DNA of 38,488 nucleotides from NCBI GenBank assembly GCA_003260325.1, contig MOLU01000009.1, positions 1 through 38,488 of the forward strand. The letters run 5' to 3'. Both the position numbers and the translations under genes were made by a program. The DNA is from Candidatus Gracilibacteria bacterium GN02-872. Its GTDB lineage: Bacteria > Patescibacteriota > Gracilibacteria > BD1-5 > UBA6164. Position 1 is the first letter of the stretch. Every line of letters starts with the position of its first letter. Of the stretch, positions 18,648 to 29,690 are shown one piece after another. The notes beneath the pieces are model-generated. The model was not told where the DNA came from and made no database searches. It worked only from the letters and a program-made list of their open reading frames with translations.

Positions 18648-19883
18648 ATGACAAAATATTTAACTGCAAATGATGATTTAGATCAATTGAAAATAAATAA
18701 ACATATTTTAGATGTAGTTGATTATGTTGACGATATGTTTAAAGCAGCAATAGATTTATGAGCTTCAGATATACACGTAGAACCAACTGAATATTTTATT
18801 TTGATTAGATTCAGAAAAGATTGAGATTTTTTTATCATAGATAAAGTTGATAGAGAATTTACTAGTGCAATAATTACTAGATTAAAAGTATTATCAAGAA
18901 TAAAAATTGATGAAAATAAAAAACCTCAAGACTGAAAAATTATTTATTATTATGAAAAAGAAAAACTAAATATAGATATCAGGCTTTCTACCTTACCAAC
19001 AAAATATGGAGAAAAAGTCGTAATGAGAATTTTGAAACAAGATGAAACTTTGATAAATTTAGAGGCTCTTTGACTAATAGATGAGAATTTGAAAAAAGTA
19101 AAAGAAGAACTAAAAAGTACTTATTGAATAGTTTTAGTTGCTTGACCAACAGGTTCATGAAAATCTACTACTCTTTTCTGAGTTTTAAAAACATTTAATC
19201 CTTTGGAATACAATATCTCAACTCTTGAAGACCCTATTGAGTATAACATAGATTATGTAAACCAATCTCAAGTTAGATCAGATATAGGTTATACTTTTGC
19301 ATCAGGTTTGAGAAGTTTAGTTAGACAAGACCCTGATATAATAATGGTTTGAGAAATAAGAGATAAAGAAACTGCAACTCTTGCAGTAGAAGCAGCTTTA
19401 ACTTGACATTTAGTTTTATCTACAATCCATACAAACTCAGCAGCTGCAACTATTCAAAGGTTGATAAATATGGGAATTGAACCATTTTTGCTGGCATCTG
19501 CTATGAAAATGGTTATGTCTCAAAGGCTTTGAAAAAGAATTTGTCCACACTGTAAATGAGATGCAAAATTAACAGAAATACAAAAAACAAAAGTAAAAGA
19601 ATATTTAACTCCAATAGATCCTTCTTTTGATGTTGAAAAATTTGTATTTAAAGAATGAAAATGATGTGAAGTCTGTAATTGAACAGGTTATAAATGAAGA
19701 ATTTGATTTCACGAAGTTATGGTAGTTTGAGAATATTTAGAACCATTAATTTTGAAAAAAGAATCAGCTCATGCTATACAACAAGAAGCAATAAAACATG
19801 ACATGATTACAATAGTTCAAGATGCTTTGATAAAAGCAGTTAAATGAGAAACTACTGTAGAAGAAGCATTTAAATTAATTTAA
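18648..19883 (+). CDS. pilB: PilB/GspE-type pilus extension ATPase
   Basis: 411 residues. Family hallmarks are present: [10 protein letters not shown] and RFRKDG in the N-terminal domain, Walker A AGPTGSGKSTTLF at about 166-178 with its first and third Gly as TGA and GGT for the middle one, Asp box TLEDPIEY, Walker B DPDIIMVGEIRD at about 228-240 and His box [13 protein letters not shown]. The zinc tetracysteine is C-P-H-C near 299 and C-E-V-C near 342. It powers pilin polymerisation on the PilC platform. The protein lacks the N-terminal MshEN domain, so it is about 150 residues shorter than typical PilB. Short A/T-rich spacers link it to the phosphatase and pilC. Confidence 0.95.
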
Positions 19884-19895
19884 TAAAACTTAAAA

Positions 19896-21782
19896 ATGTT
19901 TGGATTTTTAAATAAAAAGAAAAAAGTAGATGAAGCAAATGTTAGAGACTTTGATTCATCAGTTATGGCTATAAAAATATATATAGCTCTTTCCAACTGG
20001 GATAAAGCCAGAAGAGCCATTCACGAAATTATTCAAAAAGAAAAAGACTCTCTTCATGAATATCTTTTAAAAATAGAAGAAAAAGATAGAGATAAAAAAC
20101 TGACTATCAAAAATGAAAAAGAATATGAAAGAAAAGAAAGTATTTTGAATGAGTTGCTTAGACAAATAGATATAGAAGAAGCTGACTATAATGAAAAAAT
20201 CAAAAAAGAAAGATTTAAAGTCAGATTTCAAACTATTGAAAAAGAAATAAATTGACTTTTAGCACAAGCAAAAGCAAAAGAAGCAATGATTCTTTTAAAT
20301 AATTTTTATGAAGAAAATAGAGATGAAATCGTTATTATTGACTTTTATAAAAGACAAAAAGCAATTATTCAAGATGCAATAAATAAAAAACTTTGAAGAC
20401 TTGAAAGCAGATTAAAAGCAAATGCTGAACTTGAAGCAATGAGCTTGATTTGAAAAGATATTAATGAAAAAGAAATTCTTCAAGAGAAAAAAGAAAAAAC
20501 ATTTTTTGAAAAAATAAAGTCAAAATTTACTTTTTGGAAAAACTTACAGAAAAAAATAAAAGAAAAGAAACTTTTGGACGAAATAAATATTTTGATTGAA
20601 GAAGATTCAAGAGTAAAAAGAGAATTAGCTGAACAAAAACTAGAAAAAATCCATTCTTGATTGGTAAAAGAATTAGTTTTTGAAGATATGATTTGATACG
20701 ATTTGTATTGAAAAATCCTTTGAGCAGATAAGATTTCTTGAGATACTTTTTGAATTGAAGAAAATAAAAATAATTATTTGATGTTTTTATGAGATGCAAC
20801 CTGACATTGAGTAAAAGCTTGATTTATAATAAGTATTTTTAATAAAATATTTAAAAGTTTGAAAGATAAGTCTATTACAGATATTTATTTTGATATAAAT
20901 AATCAAGTAAAACAAAGTTTGGAATCAAAAAATTTCATTACTTGAGTTTTATTTGAAATAAATAAAGAAAAGTCTTCTATAAACTATGCTTGAATGTGAC
21001 ATGAACCGATTTTAATTTACCGTAAAAAAACTTGAACAATAGAAAAAAAAGTTTTGTGATGACTTGCAGCTTGAATAAGAATTATAAAAGATAAAAACCA
21101 AATAAAAGTCAGAAATTTAGAGTTAAATGATGGAGACATAATGATGGTTTTTAGTGATTGAATCGTTGAATCTAAATGATTGAATTGAGAATTCTATTCT
21201 ATTGACAGATTAGGTAAAATATTTGAAGCTGGAGCTAAAAAATGAGAATCAGTACAAAATATTTATAATTCTATAATCAAGGATTTGGAAGAATTTAGAT
21301 GAGGAACAAGATTTGATGATGATGCAACAATTTTACTTTTGAAGAGAAATACTGAGAAAGATTTAGTTAAAGAGTGAGATGCTATTTTAGAAGAAATAAA
21401 AGCTAGAGAAAATTTACAAAATAATGAATTAAAAAGATTTGAGTGAGCAACAAAAAGTAATATTAACAAAAAAGTAGAAGCTTTAAAAAAAGAAAAGGAA
21501 ACAAAAAGAATTGTTGCAACTCTTGAAGATTTGTATTATTCTTGAGAAATTCTTCAACTTAAACAAGAAGCAGTTAGATTCATAAAAGAATGATATATAG
21601 ACAAAAAAATAAATTTCTATTTAAGAAAAGCAATAGAAAACGAAAATAAGTATAAAATAGAACAAAAAAATCAAAAAATGCAAAATACCTACAATGTATT
21701 GTATGGTTTGTATAAAAAATGAAGTTATGATACTGTTATCAAAGAACTAGAGTTCTTGATTTCTAGAGACTGAAATATTTAA
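19896..21782 (+). CDS. SpoIIE-type (PPM) protein phosphatase with coiled coils, in pilus operon
   Basis: 628 residues. A charged helical N-terminal region (1-260) precedes a PPM phosphatase of the SpoIIE/RsbU type. Its motifs are GADKISGDTFGIE (about 278-290), LGDATGHGVKAG, INYAGMGHEPILIYR, MVFSDGIVESKG and FDDDATILLLKR (about 470-482). All metal-binding aspartates are conserved, so it should be active. The C-terminal 140 residues are helical (RIVATLEDLYYSGEILQLKQ) and could be TPR-like. SpoIIE-type enzymes dephosphorylate anti-sigma-antagonist proteins. Its place between pilB and pilC with tiny gaps suggests a pilus-related signalling role, not sigma-factor control; no STAS or anti-sigma gene is near. 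This neighbourhood is unusual. Confidence 0.9.
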
Positions 21783-21797
21783 AATAAATAAAAATAT

Positions 21798-23015
21798 ATG
21801 TTTTGAAGTTGAATAAAATTTTATGATGAGCAATGAAATTTTGATAATAGAAAATTATTGAAATTGCTTGAAATGGCCAAAAGAGCTAAAAGAAAAAAAA
21901 TTACTTGAAAAAGTAGGATGAGTTGAGAAATAATTCTGTTTTGATGAGCTTCAAAAAAAGAAGTTTGGCAATTCATAAATAGATTTTCTATATTTGTAAA
22001 CTCTTGACTTGATGTAAAATGAGCTCTTTGAATTCTGATAAAACAAACAAAAAATCCATATTTTAGAAAAATAATTGTTGAAATCAGGGAAAATATAGAT
22101 CATTGAACTATGATTCATAATTCTATGTGAAGATACCCTCATATATTTGATCCACTTACTGTAGCTCTCGTTTGAGTTTGAGAAAAAACAGGTTTATTAT
22201 GAAAAATACTAAATGACTTGGATAAAAATTTACTTGAAAGTTTAGAACTGAAATCAAGAATTAGATGAGCAATGATTTATCCAGCCATACTTTTATTTTT
22301 GACTATTTCGATGGTCACAGGTATGATGGTGTTTATCGTTCCTAGAATAGCTTGAGCCTTTGCACAACAATGAGTAGAACTTCCTTGAATGACAAAAGCT
22401 GTAATTGCTGTTTCAGATTTTATCAAAAATGAATATATGTTAATATTGTTAGTTTTGATATGAATTTATACAATCTATAAACTGATAAAAACAACGTATC
22501 AATGAAAACTAGCATATGCAAAAATAGCTATGAACTTACCTATTTTTGGTTTTATAGTTAGACAGTCAAACATAGTCTATTTTATAAAATCTTTTTCTAC
22601 TTTGCTTGATTCCTGAGTACTTTTACTTGAATCAATAAAAACAAGTAGTAGAGTAGTTCCAAACCTAGCTTATAAAAGAGAAGTCGTAAGAATCAAAAAT
22701 GAAGTAGAATTTTGATTAACTATTTCTAAATCACTATGACTAAACTTAAATTATGAAGAATGAGTATACTTGAATAAATATTTTCCTGAAGAGTTTGCAT
22801 ATATAGTTAGTACTTGAGAGGAAACTTGAACACTTTCTGAATCAGTGAAAAAGATGTGAATAAATTACAATAAAGAATTAAAAAGATATATTTGAAATTT
22901 GTCAACTATGATAGAGCCACTTATCATAGTTATAGTATGAGGATTAGTTGGTACTATAGTTATAGCGATTATGTTGCCATTTTTCCAATTATGAAAAGTT
23001 GTACAAAATATGTAA
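21798..23015 (+). CDS. pilC: PilC/GspF-type inner-membrane platform protein
   Basis: 405 residues, normal length. Two T2SSF domains are seen: FINRFSIFVNSGLDVKGALG (about 57-76) and YFIKSFSTLLDSGVLLLESI (about 255-275), each followed by membrane helices (YPAILLFLTISMVTGMMVFI; IEPLIIVIVGGLVGTIVIAI). PilC couples PilB and PilT to pilin assembly. Conserved GEETGTLSESVKKM is present. It lies 15 bases after the phosphatase gene and is the last gene of the pilB operon. Confidence 0.95.
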
Positions 23016-23070
23016 AAAAATAATTAAAATAAAAAATAATCAAAAGTCTAGTGAAAATAACAAAATCACC

Positions 23071-23099
23071 TTGATTTTATTTATAAATTAGGTTAAAAT
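23071..23099 (+). promoter_or_regulatory. Promoter of major pilin gene
   Basis: TTGATT, 17 bp, TAAAAT. It leaves a roughly 60-base leader before the ATG at 23165, so the pilin can be expressed separately from the pilB operon. Confidence 0.6.
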
Positions 23100-23140
23100 A
23101 TGGCTATCGTTAAAAACCTTGACGAAAACCATATTTTTTA
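23097..23140 (+). promoter_or_regulatory. Leader hairpin before pilin gene (attenuator or pilC terminator)
   Basis: AAAATATGG pairs with CCATATTTT, and inside it CGT pairs with ACG. A T-rich stretch follows. It could end pilC transcription or form a 5' structure of the pilin mRNA. Confidence 0.4.
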
Positions 23141-23164
23141 TTTTAATTTATAACTTTACAAAAT

Positions 23165-23716
23165 ATGAAAAAATTACAAAAAGGTTTTACTTTGGTTGAG
23201 CTGATAGTTGTTATCACTATACTTGCCATTCTTGCTACTATAGCATTTTTAACTCTTTGAGATTATCCTGCTCAAGCTAGAGATACAAAAAGAGAGTCAA
23301 ATGTTGCTACTATTTTTAATAAAATGACTATAGAATCAGCAAAATGATTTAAAACTTTTGTTAATTGAAAAACATCAATAGATGAAACTAATGGAACTGC
23401 AATAGCTACTCCTCCACCAACTTGAGAAGGAGCATTTCCTAGTTGAGTAACTTTTGATACTACTGCTTGAGTAGTAAATAAATACCAAAACTGAGATGTT
23501 GATTTCGTAGCTCTAAAAGAAGCTGAGGATAAATTCAAAGATACATTAAATACAAGAGAAAATAAATATAAGGTATTTGCTGCTATTTGGACAGAAAAAT
23601 ATAATGGAGGTGAAACAGAAAAAAAATTTTGTCATGCAGTAATGATAAAATGAGAAAAATCTGATAAATTAGAAAAATCTGATTGTCCAAGTTATATAAA
23701 AGTTGTATATGAATAA
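23165..23716 (+). CDS. pilA: Type IV major pilin candidate
   Basis: 183 residues. Canonical class III signal MKKLQKG^FTLVELIVVITI with Gly at -1 and Glu at +5, and a helix continuing through DYPAQARDTKRESNVATIFN. The globular domain has cysteines near the C-terminus (KKFCHAV and KSDCPSY), the disulfide that closes the pilin D-region. Own promoter, own leader and strong terminator, and the shortest and most canonical of the prepilins here, argue for the main fibre subunit. That is an inference; relative abundance is not visible in sequence. Confidence 0.85.
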
Positions 23717-23739
23717 AAAATCCCAATTGGGATTTTTTA
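23715..23739 (+). terminator. Terminator of pilin gene
   Basis: Perfect stem AAAAAATCCCAA/TTGGGATTTTTT, starting in the stop codon. Confidence 0.85.
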
Positions 23740-23760
23740 AGTTCTCTTCTATTTTTTACT

Positions 23761-23798
23761 AAAAAATACTACTAGAAAAAACTAGTAGTATTTTTTTT
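23761..23798. terminator. Second terminator, mainly for VirB4-like gene
   Basis: Stem AAATACTACTAG/CTAGTAGTATTT with A-run and T-run on opposite sides. It separates the convergent pilin and VirB4-like genes. Confidence 0.75.
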
Positions 23799-25638
23799 AT
23801 TTATTTGGATTTGTATTTATTATTCTATCTTCAAAGTACGAAGCTATAACTTGAATTCAAACATGTTCTGTTCAAGCAAAGAAAAGTCATTGTCAAACCG
23901 CAGCATTTAACAAAATATATTTTTCTTGTTCTGTAAGCTTAAAAACATTTTGTAAAACATCTATTGAAGCACTTGATTGTTTCAATAAAAGCTGGATTGA
24001 TGAGTTTGTCATTATTGGTTTTCCGTATGAACTTCAAACAAAGTCCTCAACATCCTGAGTAATTGTAGTTATTCACAAATTATATTTTCTGGCCCTTTTT
24101 ACAAGTCAAAATAAAAACTTAGCTGAATCCTCATGTTGCATTATATTCCAAGCCTCATCAACTACTAAAAGCCTCTTTTTTGAACTAGATCTAACTTTAT
24201 TCCAAATATGATTCAAAACTACATACATCGCTATTGGTCTAAGCATATCATCCAAATCTCTCACTGAAAATACTTGTAATCAGTCTTGCAAATCTATATT
24301 TGTATGCTGAGAAAATATTCCTCAGAAAATTCAAACTGTAAATTTTTCCATTCTTTTTACTAAACTGCTTGCTCAATCCATAGTTTCAAGAACATCTTGC
24401 AAATCCTTCATAACAGGAATTTCTTTTCACTTTATATCATCATCTTCCAGAGTAATTCATTTCAAACTATAAGTTGTAATAATAGCTTTTTCCATTATAG
24501 AAGCTTCTTCTGCTGTCATTTTTCAAAGCATCAAATTCATAAGTCAAAGCAAATTTATGACAGCATTTCTAAGCAAATCTCCAGGTTTTTCGTCTTGGTC
24601 TTTTAGTGAAAGTGGCAAATCAAAAGGATTTATTCTTTGTTTTGAGTTCAAAGATACATCTAAATAACTTCATCAAACTTGTTGAATCAAAGTGTTGTAC
24701 TCATTTTCTGGATCAATTATAATAACATCTATTCAAAGCATCAAGCTCCTCAAAATTTCAAGTTTTATCGCATAAGATTTACCTCAACCAGATTTTGCAA
24801 AAACTGTCATATTTGCATTTTCTGTTTTAAATCTATCAAATATTATAAGTGAATTATTATGAGTATTTACTCAATATAAAACTCATTCATCGTGAGAAAG
24901 AGTTGATGAAGAAAAAGGAAAAGTTGTAGAAAGTCCTCAAGTTGAGATATTTCTGTAAATTCCTAATTCATCCTTACAGAAAGGTCATGTTGAAATAAAT
25001 GCTTGTTCACTTCTCAAAATAGCTTGTTTTTGTAAAACATTTCTTCAAGCTAAAACAGTTTCTATGTCTTTTCAAACTTTATTTAGTTGTTCTTCTGTTT
25101 CTCAATAAACTGTTATATAAAGTCAAAAGTGAAAATATTTTTCATCTCATCTTGTAAGTTTATGCCTTAGTTCCTCTACATCTTGAATTTGAGCATTTAT
25201 TGCAGGATCATTTAAAAGACCTCTTTGAGCATTTATACTTCTTTCAGAATAAAGTTGAGTAAGCCTTTTTCTTAAATATTTTTGAATAAATCCTGAATCA
25301 ATAGGATAAACAAACAAACTCATATCAAACTTGATATCCCAGTTTATTATCGGAGAAAGCCAATTCCCTTCTAGAAATTGAGGATAAGCATATACAAAAA
25401 AAGTTTTTGCAAACAAATTATTTATTTGTAATTTATTCGGAAATATTTTCATATATGCTGGAGAAATAGCATCTTTAACAAAGGCAAGAGCTTCTTTATA
25501 AGCTTTTTCTGATTCTAAAACTTCTTTGTCTGCTAAATTTACCTTTTTAGTTTTTGGAGCTTCAAATTTATAGTAAGAATAAGTATCTCAAGACACTCTT
25601 TTAGCTATAAGTTCGGCTAGTTTATTTTTATTTTCCAC
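23797..25638 (-). CDS. VirB4/TraC-like ATPase
   Basis: 613 residues. The ATPase core has Walker A AKSGGGKSYAIKLE at about 280-293, DVIIIDPENEYNTLI after it, Walker B RLLVVDEAWNIM at about 490, and KRARKYNLGITTITQDVEDF. The N-terminal half matches the VirB4 CagE/TrbE region in layout (KYFHFGLYITVYGETEEQLN). VirB4 proteins energise type IV secretion and conjugative pili. Here no other VirB/Tra genes accompany it, and it lies next to the type IV pilus locus. The start is GTG 25638, the first start after an in-frame TAA. It probably works with the TraG-like ATPase at 8.8-11.3 kb. Confidence 0.88.
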
Positions 25639-25673
25639 TTTTTAAAATTTATTTTTTATAAAATTTATTTTAT

Positions 25674-25701
25674 ATTTTATCTATTTTAAAAAAAATGTAA
25701 A
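25674..25701 (-). promoter_or_regulatory. Promoter of VirB4-like gene
   Basis: Minus-strand TTTACA, 16 bp, TAAAAT. The -35 hexamer coincides with the foot of the upstream gene's terminator stem. Confidence 0.45.
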
Positions 25702-25729
25702 GTTTCTGTTAGTCAAGCAGTCTTTACAT
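25687..25729 (-). terminator. Terminator of membrane SpoIIE-type phosphatase gene
   Basis: Minus-strand stem ATGTAAAG/CTTTACAT with an inner CTG/CAG pairing, followed by an eight-base T-run. It overlaps the next gene's promoter. Confidence 0.65.
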
Positions 25730-25750
25730 TTCTAAAAAATATTTTAAAAT

Positions 25751-26959
25751 TTACCATTTCCATTCTGTTATGAATTGATCATCTATCTCTTTTTTAAAGT
25801 CTTTTTCTGGATTATAATTTTCAGGTTTATATTGAATAACTCAAAGTGTAACATCATCAAGTTGAGTGTGTTTGTATCACATAAACCTTGATAAAGCTAT
25901 AGAAATATTCTTATAAACAGAAATACTAGTTTTGTATCATTCTCAAGGAACTTCTGGAGCGCTCTGAATAGCTTCCATAAGTCTATCCTCTCAAAATAAC
26001 ATTTCTTTTCAATCTTTTGTTGGTTTATTAATAGCCTCAGTAACTCAATCTGAGTAAAGCACAATTATATCTCATCTATCAATTTTTATCTCAACTTCTT
26101 TTAGAATTTTACTGATATCTTTCACCATTCAAAGCGCTACTCAACCAGATTTTATTTTAAAGGTTTTTTTAAGTTTCTGCTTATAAATCATTAAATATTC
26201 ATGTCAAGCTCAAGTCATAAAAACTCTTTTTTCTTCTTCATCCCATCTTACTAAAAGCAAACTCATAAGTAAATTTGCTTTTAACCTTGGTTTTAAAACT
26301 TGATTTGTTTTTGCTAAAATATCTGCTCAACTTTCATAATTTTTTATAAATCATTCTATCAAAGTATTTACCATTGTCATGATAAATCAAGCTCAAACTC
26401 AGTGTCAAGTTGCATCTCAAACATAAATATAATAATTTTGTGAATTGTCACTTTTTATTATATCATAGCTATCTCCTCAAACTTCTCAAGCAGGTTTTGA
26501 TCTCATAACAATGTTTAGAGAAGGAACATCTATCATTTTTTTTCAAAGCATTTTTTCTTGAATTTCCTTTGCCAACGAGACTTCTCACTTTATTTCTTTT
26601 CCATGTAAGAATTCATCTTTTATATTTTTTAGTGAAAATATTACTCTTTGGAAAAACTGAATTATATAATTTATGTGTGGATTTATAGTATTTTTCATAT
26701 ATTTTTCAGAATTTGAATTGTCTCAAAGTAAGAAAAATTTTACTGAAGTTTCCAGATTTTTTATAGGTTTTTCATAAAAAATATTTATATAAATTAGCAA
26801 CACAAAAAATTCCAAAAATAGAATTATCAAGATTAGAATACTTTTATTTAAATAAACAGCACTTGAAATATTTTCAGAATGCAAAATAGCTATTGCTCAA
26901 ACTATTAAAAGAAAAAATAGTCCAAGCTTTATCGTTAATGTCGCTAAATTTTTAAACAT
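25751..26959 (-). CDS. Membrane-bound SpoIIE/RsbU-type PPM phosphatase
   Basis: 402 residues. Two N-terminal membrane helices (LTIKLGLFFLLIVWAIAIL and about 40-62) precede a linker and the phosphatase. The phosphatase motifs are AKEIQEKML, GEVGGDSYDII, VGDATGHGVGAGF, MTGAGHEYLMIYK, IVLYSDGVTEA and LDDVTLGVIQYK. All metal ligands are conserved. The linker AKEIQEKML is the amphipathic switch helix typical of RsbU-type enzymes, so the membrane part probably senses a signal and sets activity. The target is unknown. It is divergent from ftsA and paralogous to the phosphatase at 19896. Confidence 0.9.
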
Positions 26960-26985
26960 TTTTTTATTTTTTAGTTATTTTCTAT

Positions 26986-27014
26986 ATTTTAGCATAAATA
27001 TTGTTTTAAATCAA
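26986..27014 (-). promoter_or_regulatory. Promoter of membrane phosphatase gene
   Basis: Minus-strand TTGATT, 17 bp, TAAAAT; 27 bp upstream of the ATG at 26959. Confidence 0.6.
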
Positions 27015-27054
27015 AAATCTATTCATTTTTTAACAAAAAAGATAAAATTATTTT

Positions 27055-27082
27055 TTGATAAAGTTAAAATATTGTGTATAAT
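27055..27082 (+). promoter_or_regulatory. Promoter of ftsA-ftsZ
   Basis: TTGATA, 16 bp, TATAAT. The leader is about 105 bases and holds a small hairpin (TATACAG 27131-27137 with CTGTATA 27149-27155). Confidence 0.7.
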
Positions 27083-27193
27083 TTATGCATTAAAAATCAG
27101 TAAAAGTAAACCAAAATAAAAGAAAATATTTATACAGAGCTATTAATGCTGTATAATATTTTTGAACAAAATATATAATAATTTTAATTAAAG

Positions 27194-28432
27194 ATGTCAG
27201 CTTCTAATACAGTTACAACTATTGATATATGAAGTTCTAAAATAAGAACTATAATTGGGTATTTTGATAAAGAAAATAATAACGATTTTCACATTTTATG
27301 AATATGAATAGCAAATTCAAATGCTATAAGAAAAGGAAATATTTTAGACATGGAAGAATTTAAGAATAATTTAGATTCTTCTTTGGAGGAAGCCGAAAAA
27401 ATGGCTTGAGAACAAGTAAACTGAGCATTCATTTCTTTTAATATTTCTGGTTTTGAAGTCATAAAAAGCAAATGAATAATTTCAATTTCAGGAAGTGAAG
27501 TAACAGAAGATGATATAGATAGAGCACTAGAAAAAGCCACAACTTGAGTAGAAATACAAAATAAAGAAATTTTAAAAGTTATTCCTGAAAGTTTTGTTGT
27601 GGATTTAGAAGAATGAATAAAAAATCCAGTTTGAATGAAAGCAAGAAAATTAGAAGTTGTTACAAATATTTTTTCTATGAATGCAAATACTCTTTCAAAC
27701 ATAAAAAAAGCTATTGCAGACATATGAATAGAAGTTTTAGATTGTTATCCAAATTTGCTTTCTAGTCCAGAATGAGTTTTGACAAAAAGACAAAAAGAGC
27801 TTTGAGTTGTTTGTATAGATATTTGAGCTTCTACAACATGAGTTACAGTTTATGAAAACTGAGTTTTGAATTATTCTGCTGTAATTCCTCTGGGTTGAGA
27901 CAATGTAACAAATGATATTGCTCTTTGACTGAGAACTTCAACAGTTATCGCAGAGAAAGTAAAACTTGAGTATGCAGAACTAGACTTAGAAAACAAAGAA
28001 GATTTTAAAGATTCTAGTTTTGATTTAAGCGAGCTTTGAACAGATGAAATTTGAGAAGTTAGTAGAGAGTATTTATCAAAAATAGTTACTGCAAGATATG
28101 AAGAAATATTTTTCTTTGTGAGAGAAGAACTGAAAAAAATTTGAAGAGATGGAATGCTTCCGGAGTGAGCAATTTGTGTTTGATGAGCTTCAAAAATGAA
28201 ATGATTTACAAATTTAGCTAGAACTTGATTGAGATTACCAGTATTTATTTGATTACCTGTTTCAAAAGATGATTTAGTAGATGCTTCTATATCAGATCCT
28301 GAGTTCTCAGCAGTTATTTGAACGATGGTTCTTTCAAATTTATACAATGATAATTATCCTAGTTTTTCATTCAGTTTCAAATGATTGCTAGAATCAATAA
28401 AAAAACTATTTAAAAAAATTTTACCAAAATAA
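27194..28432 (+). CDS. ftsA: Cell division protein FtsA
   Basis: 412 residues, normal for FtsA. Actin-fold phosphate-1 motif TTIDIGSSKIRTIIGYF is at the start and phosphate-2 VVCIDIGASTTGVTVYENG near 200. Next come VIPLGGDNVTNDIALGL and the adenosine motif ICVGGASKMKGF near 325. The C-terminus ends in a basic amphipathic helix (LLESIKKLFKKILPK), the membrane anchor that tethers FtsZ. ftsZ starts 12 bases after the stop. Most conserved glycines are TGA. Confidence 0.95.
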
Positions 28433-28444
28433 TAATTTAAAAAA

Positions 28445-29650
28445 ATGAATATGATTAACAAAAAAGAAGACAGACTAAAGAATTTATTATCTTGAAACAG
28501 AAATCAAGACACTAGCTGAGCTCAAGAAGTAAGCTTCAGAAAAACTATTTCTCCAGTTGCAAAAATAAAAGTTGTTTGAGTTGGTTGAGCTGGTCAAAAT
28601 GCAGTAAACAGAATGATTGAAACAGGATTAGAATGAGTAGAATTTATAGCTATAAATACTGATGCACAAGCTATTTATAATTCTCTTGCAACTACAAAAT
28701 TAAATATTTGAAAAGTTACAACAAACTGACTTTGAGCTTGAGCTTCACCAGAAGTAGGTAAAAAAGCTGCTGAAGAATCAAGAGAAGATATAAAAGACGC
28801 TTTAGAATGAGCAGATATGATATTTATCACTTGTGGACTTTGAGGGTGAACTTGAACTTGAGCTGCTCCAGTTGTAGCAGAAATAGCAAAAGAATTATGA
28901 ACTTTAACTGTTTGAATTGTTACAAAACCATTTTCTTTTGAATGACAAAACAGAATGGCAAAAGCTGTAGACTGATTTAATAATTTAAAAGAAAAAGTAG
29001 ATACTTTAATTACAATTCCAAATGATAAAATTCTATCAATAATTGATAAAAAAACTCCTTTACTTGACGCATTTTCTATAGTTGATGAAGTTTTGAAACA
29101 ATGAGTTCAATGAGTTTCAGATTTGATTACTCAACCAGGACTTATAAATGTAGACTTCGCTGATGTTACTTCAGTTATGAAAAATGCTTGATCAGCTTTG
29201 ATGTGAATTGGTTATGGTTCTGGTGAAAACAGAGCTACGGAAGCAGCAAGAGCTGCAATTGATTCTCCACTTTTGGAATTATCTATTGCTTGAGCAAAAT
29301 GATTACTTTTCAACGTAACTTGATGAACAGATTTATCAATGTACGAAGTTGATGAAGCTGCTAGAATAATTACTGATTCTATTGATTCTGATGCAAATAT
29401 TATTTTTGGTGCAACAGTAAATGAAGACTATAACTGAGAGTTAAAAATAACTGTTGTTGCGACTTGATTTGATGAAGAATCAAATAAAAACTTTGTTCCA
29501 GATCAAAAAATATGATGAATTTTAAAAAACAGTCCTTTTGGTAGAAAACCTGTTTCTGACTCTAGAATAACAACAGCAACAGTTGCTCCAAAGCCAAAAG
29601 CTCCAGAAGAAGATTTAGATGTTCCAAGTTTTTTGAGAAAAAAAATATAA
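28445..29650 (+). CDS. ftsZ: Cell division GTPase FtsZ
   Basis: 401 residues. N-terminal [16 protein letters not shown] and the tubulin signature GGGTGTGAAP at 133-142, in which four of five glycines are TGA. The T7 catalytic-loop region follows ([15 protein letters not shown]), with Asn and Asp conserved. The linker is short and the C-terminal conserved peptide is [10 protein letters not shown], the site that binds FtsA. Forms the division ring. Second gene of the ftsA-ftsZ unit. Confidence 0.97.
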
Positions 29651-29680
29651 AGTGTATTTTAGAAAATACACTTTTTTTAT
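29649..29680. terminator. Terminator between convergent ftsZ and pilT
   Basis: Stem AAAGTGTATTTT/AAAATACACTTT followed by T-run. Starts inside the ftsZ stop codon; ends 11 bases before the pilT stop. Confidence 0.8.
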
Positions 29681-29690
29681 TTTAAAATTT

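Noticed and set aside
8827..25638. Integrated conjugative element
   Set aside because: No integrase, relaxase, direct repeats or base-composition change around the two ATPase genes, which are 12 kb apart among core genes.
27871..28347. Minus-strand 158-codon reading frame
   Set aside because: Antisense of ftsA, which has strong family motifs on the plus strand.
18648..29650. TGA as tryptophan (code 4, Mycoplasma-like)
   Set aside because: TGA occupies invariant glycine sites of P-loops and the FtsZ signature, while TGG is used at plausible Trp sites.
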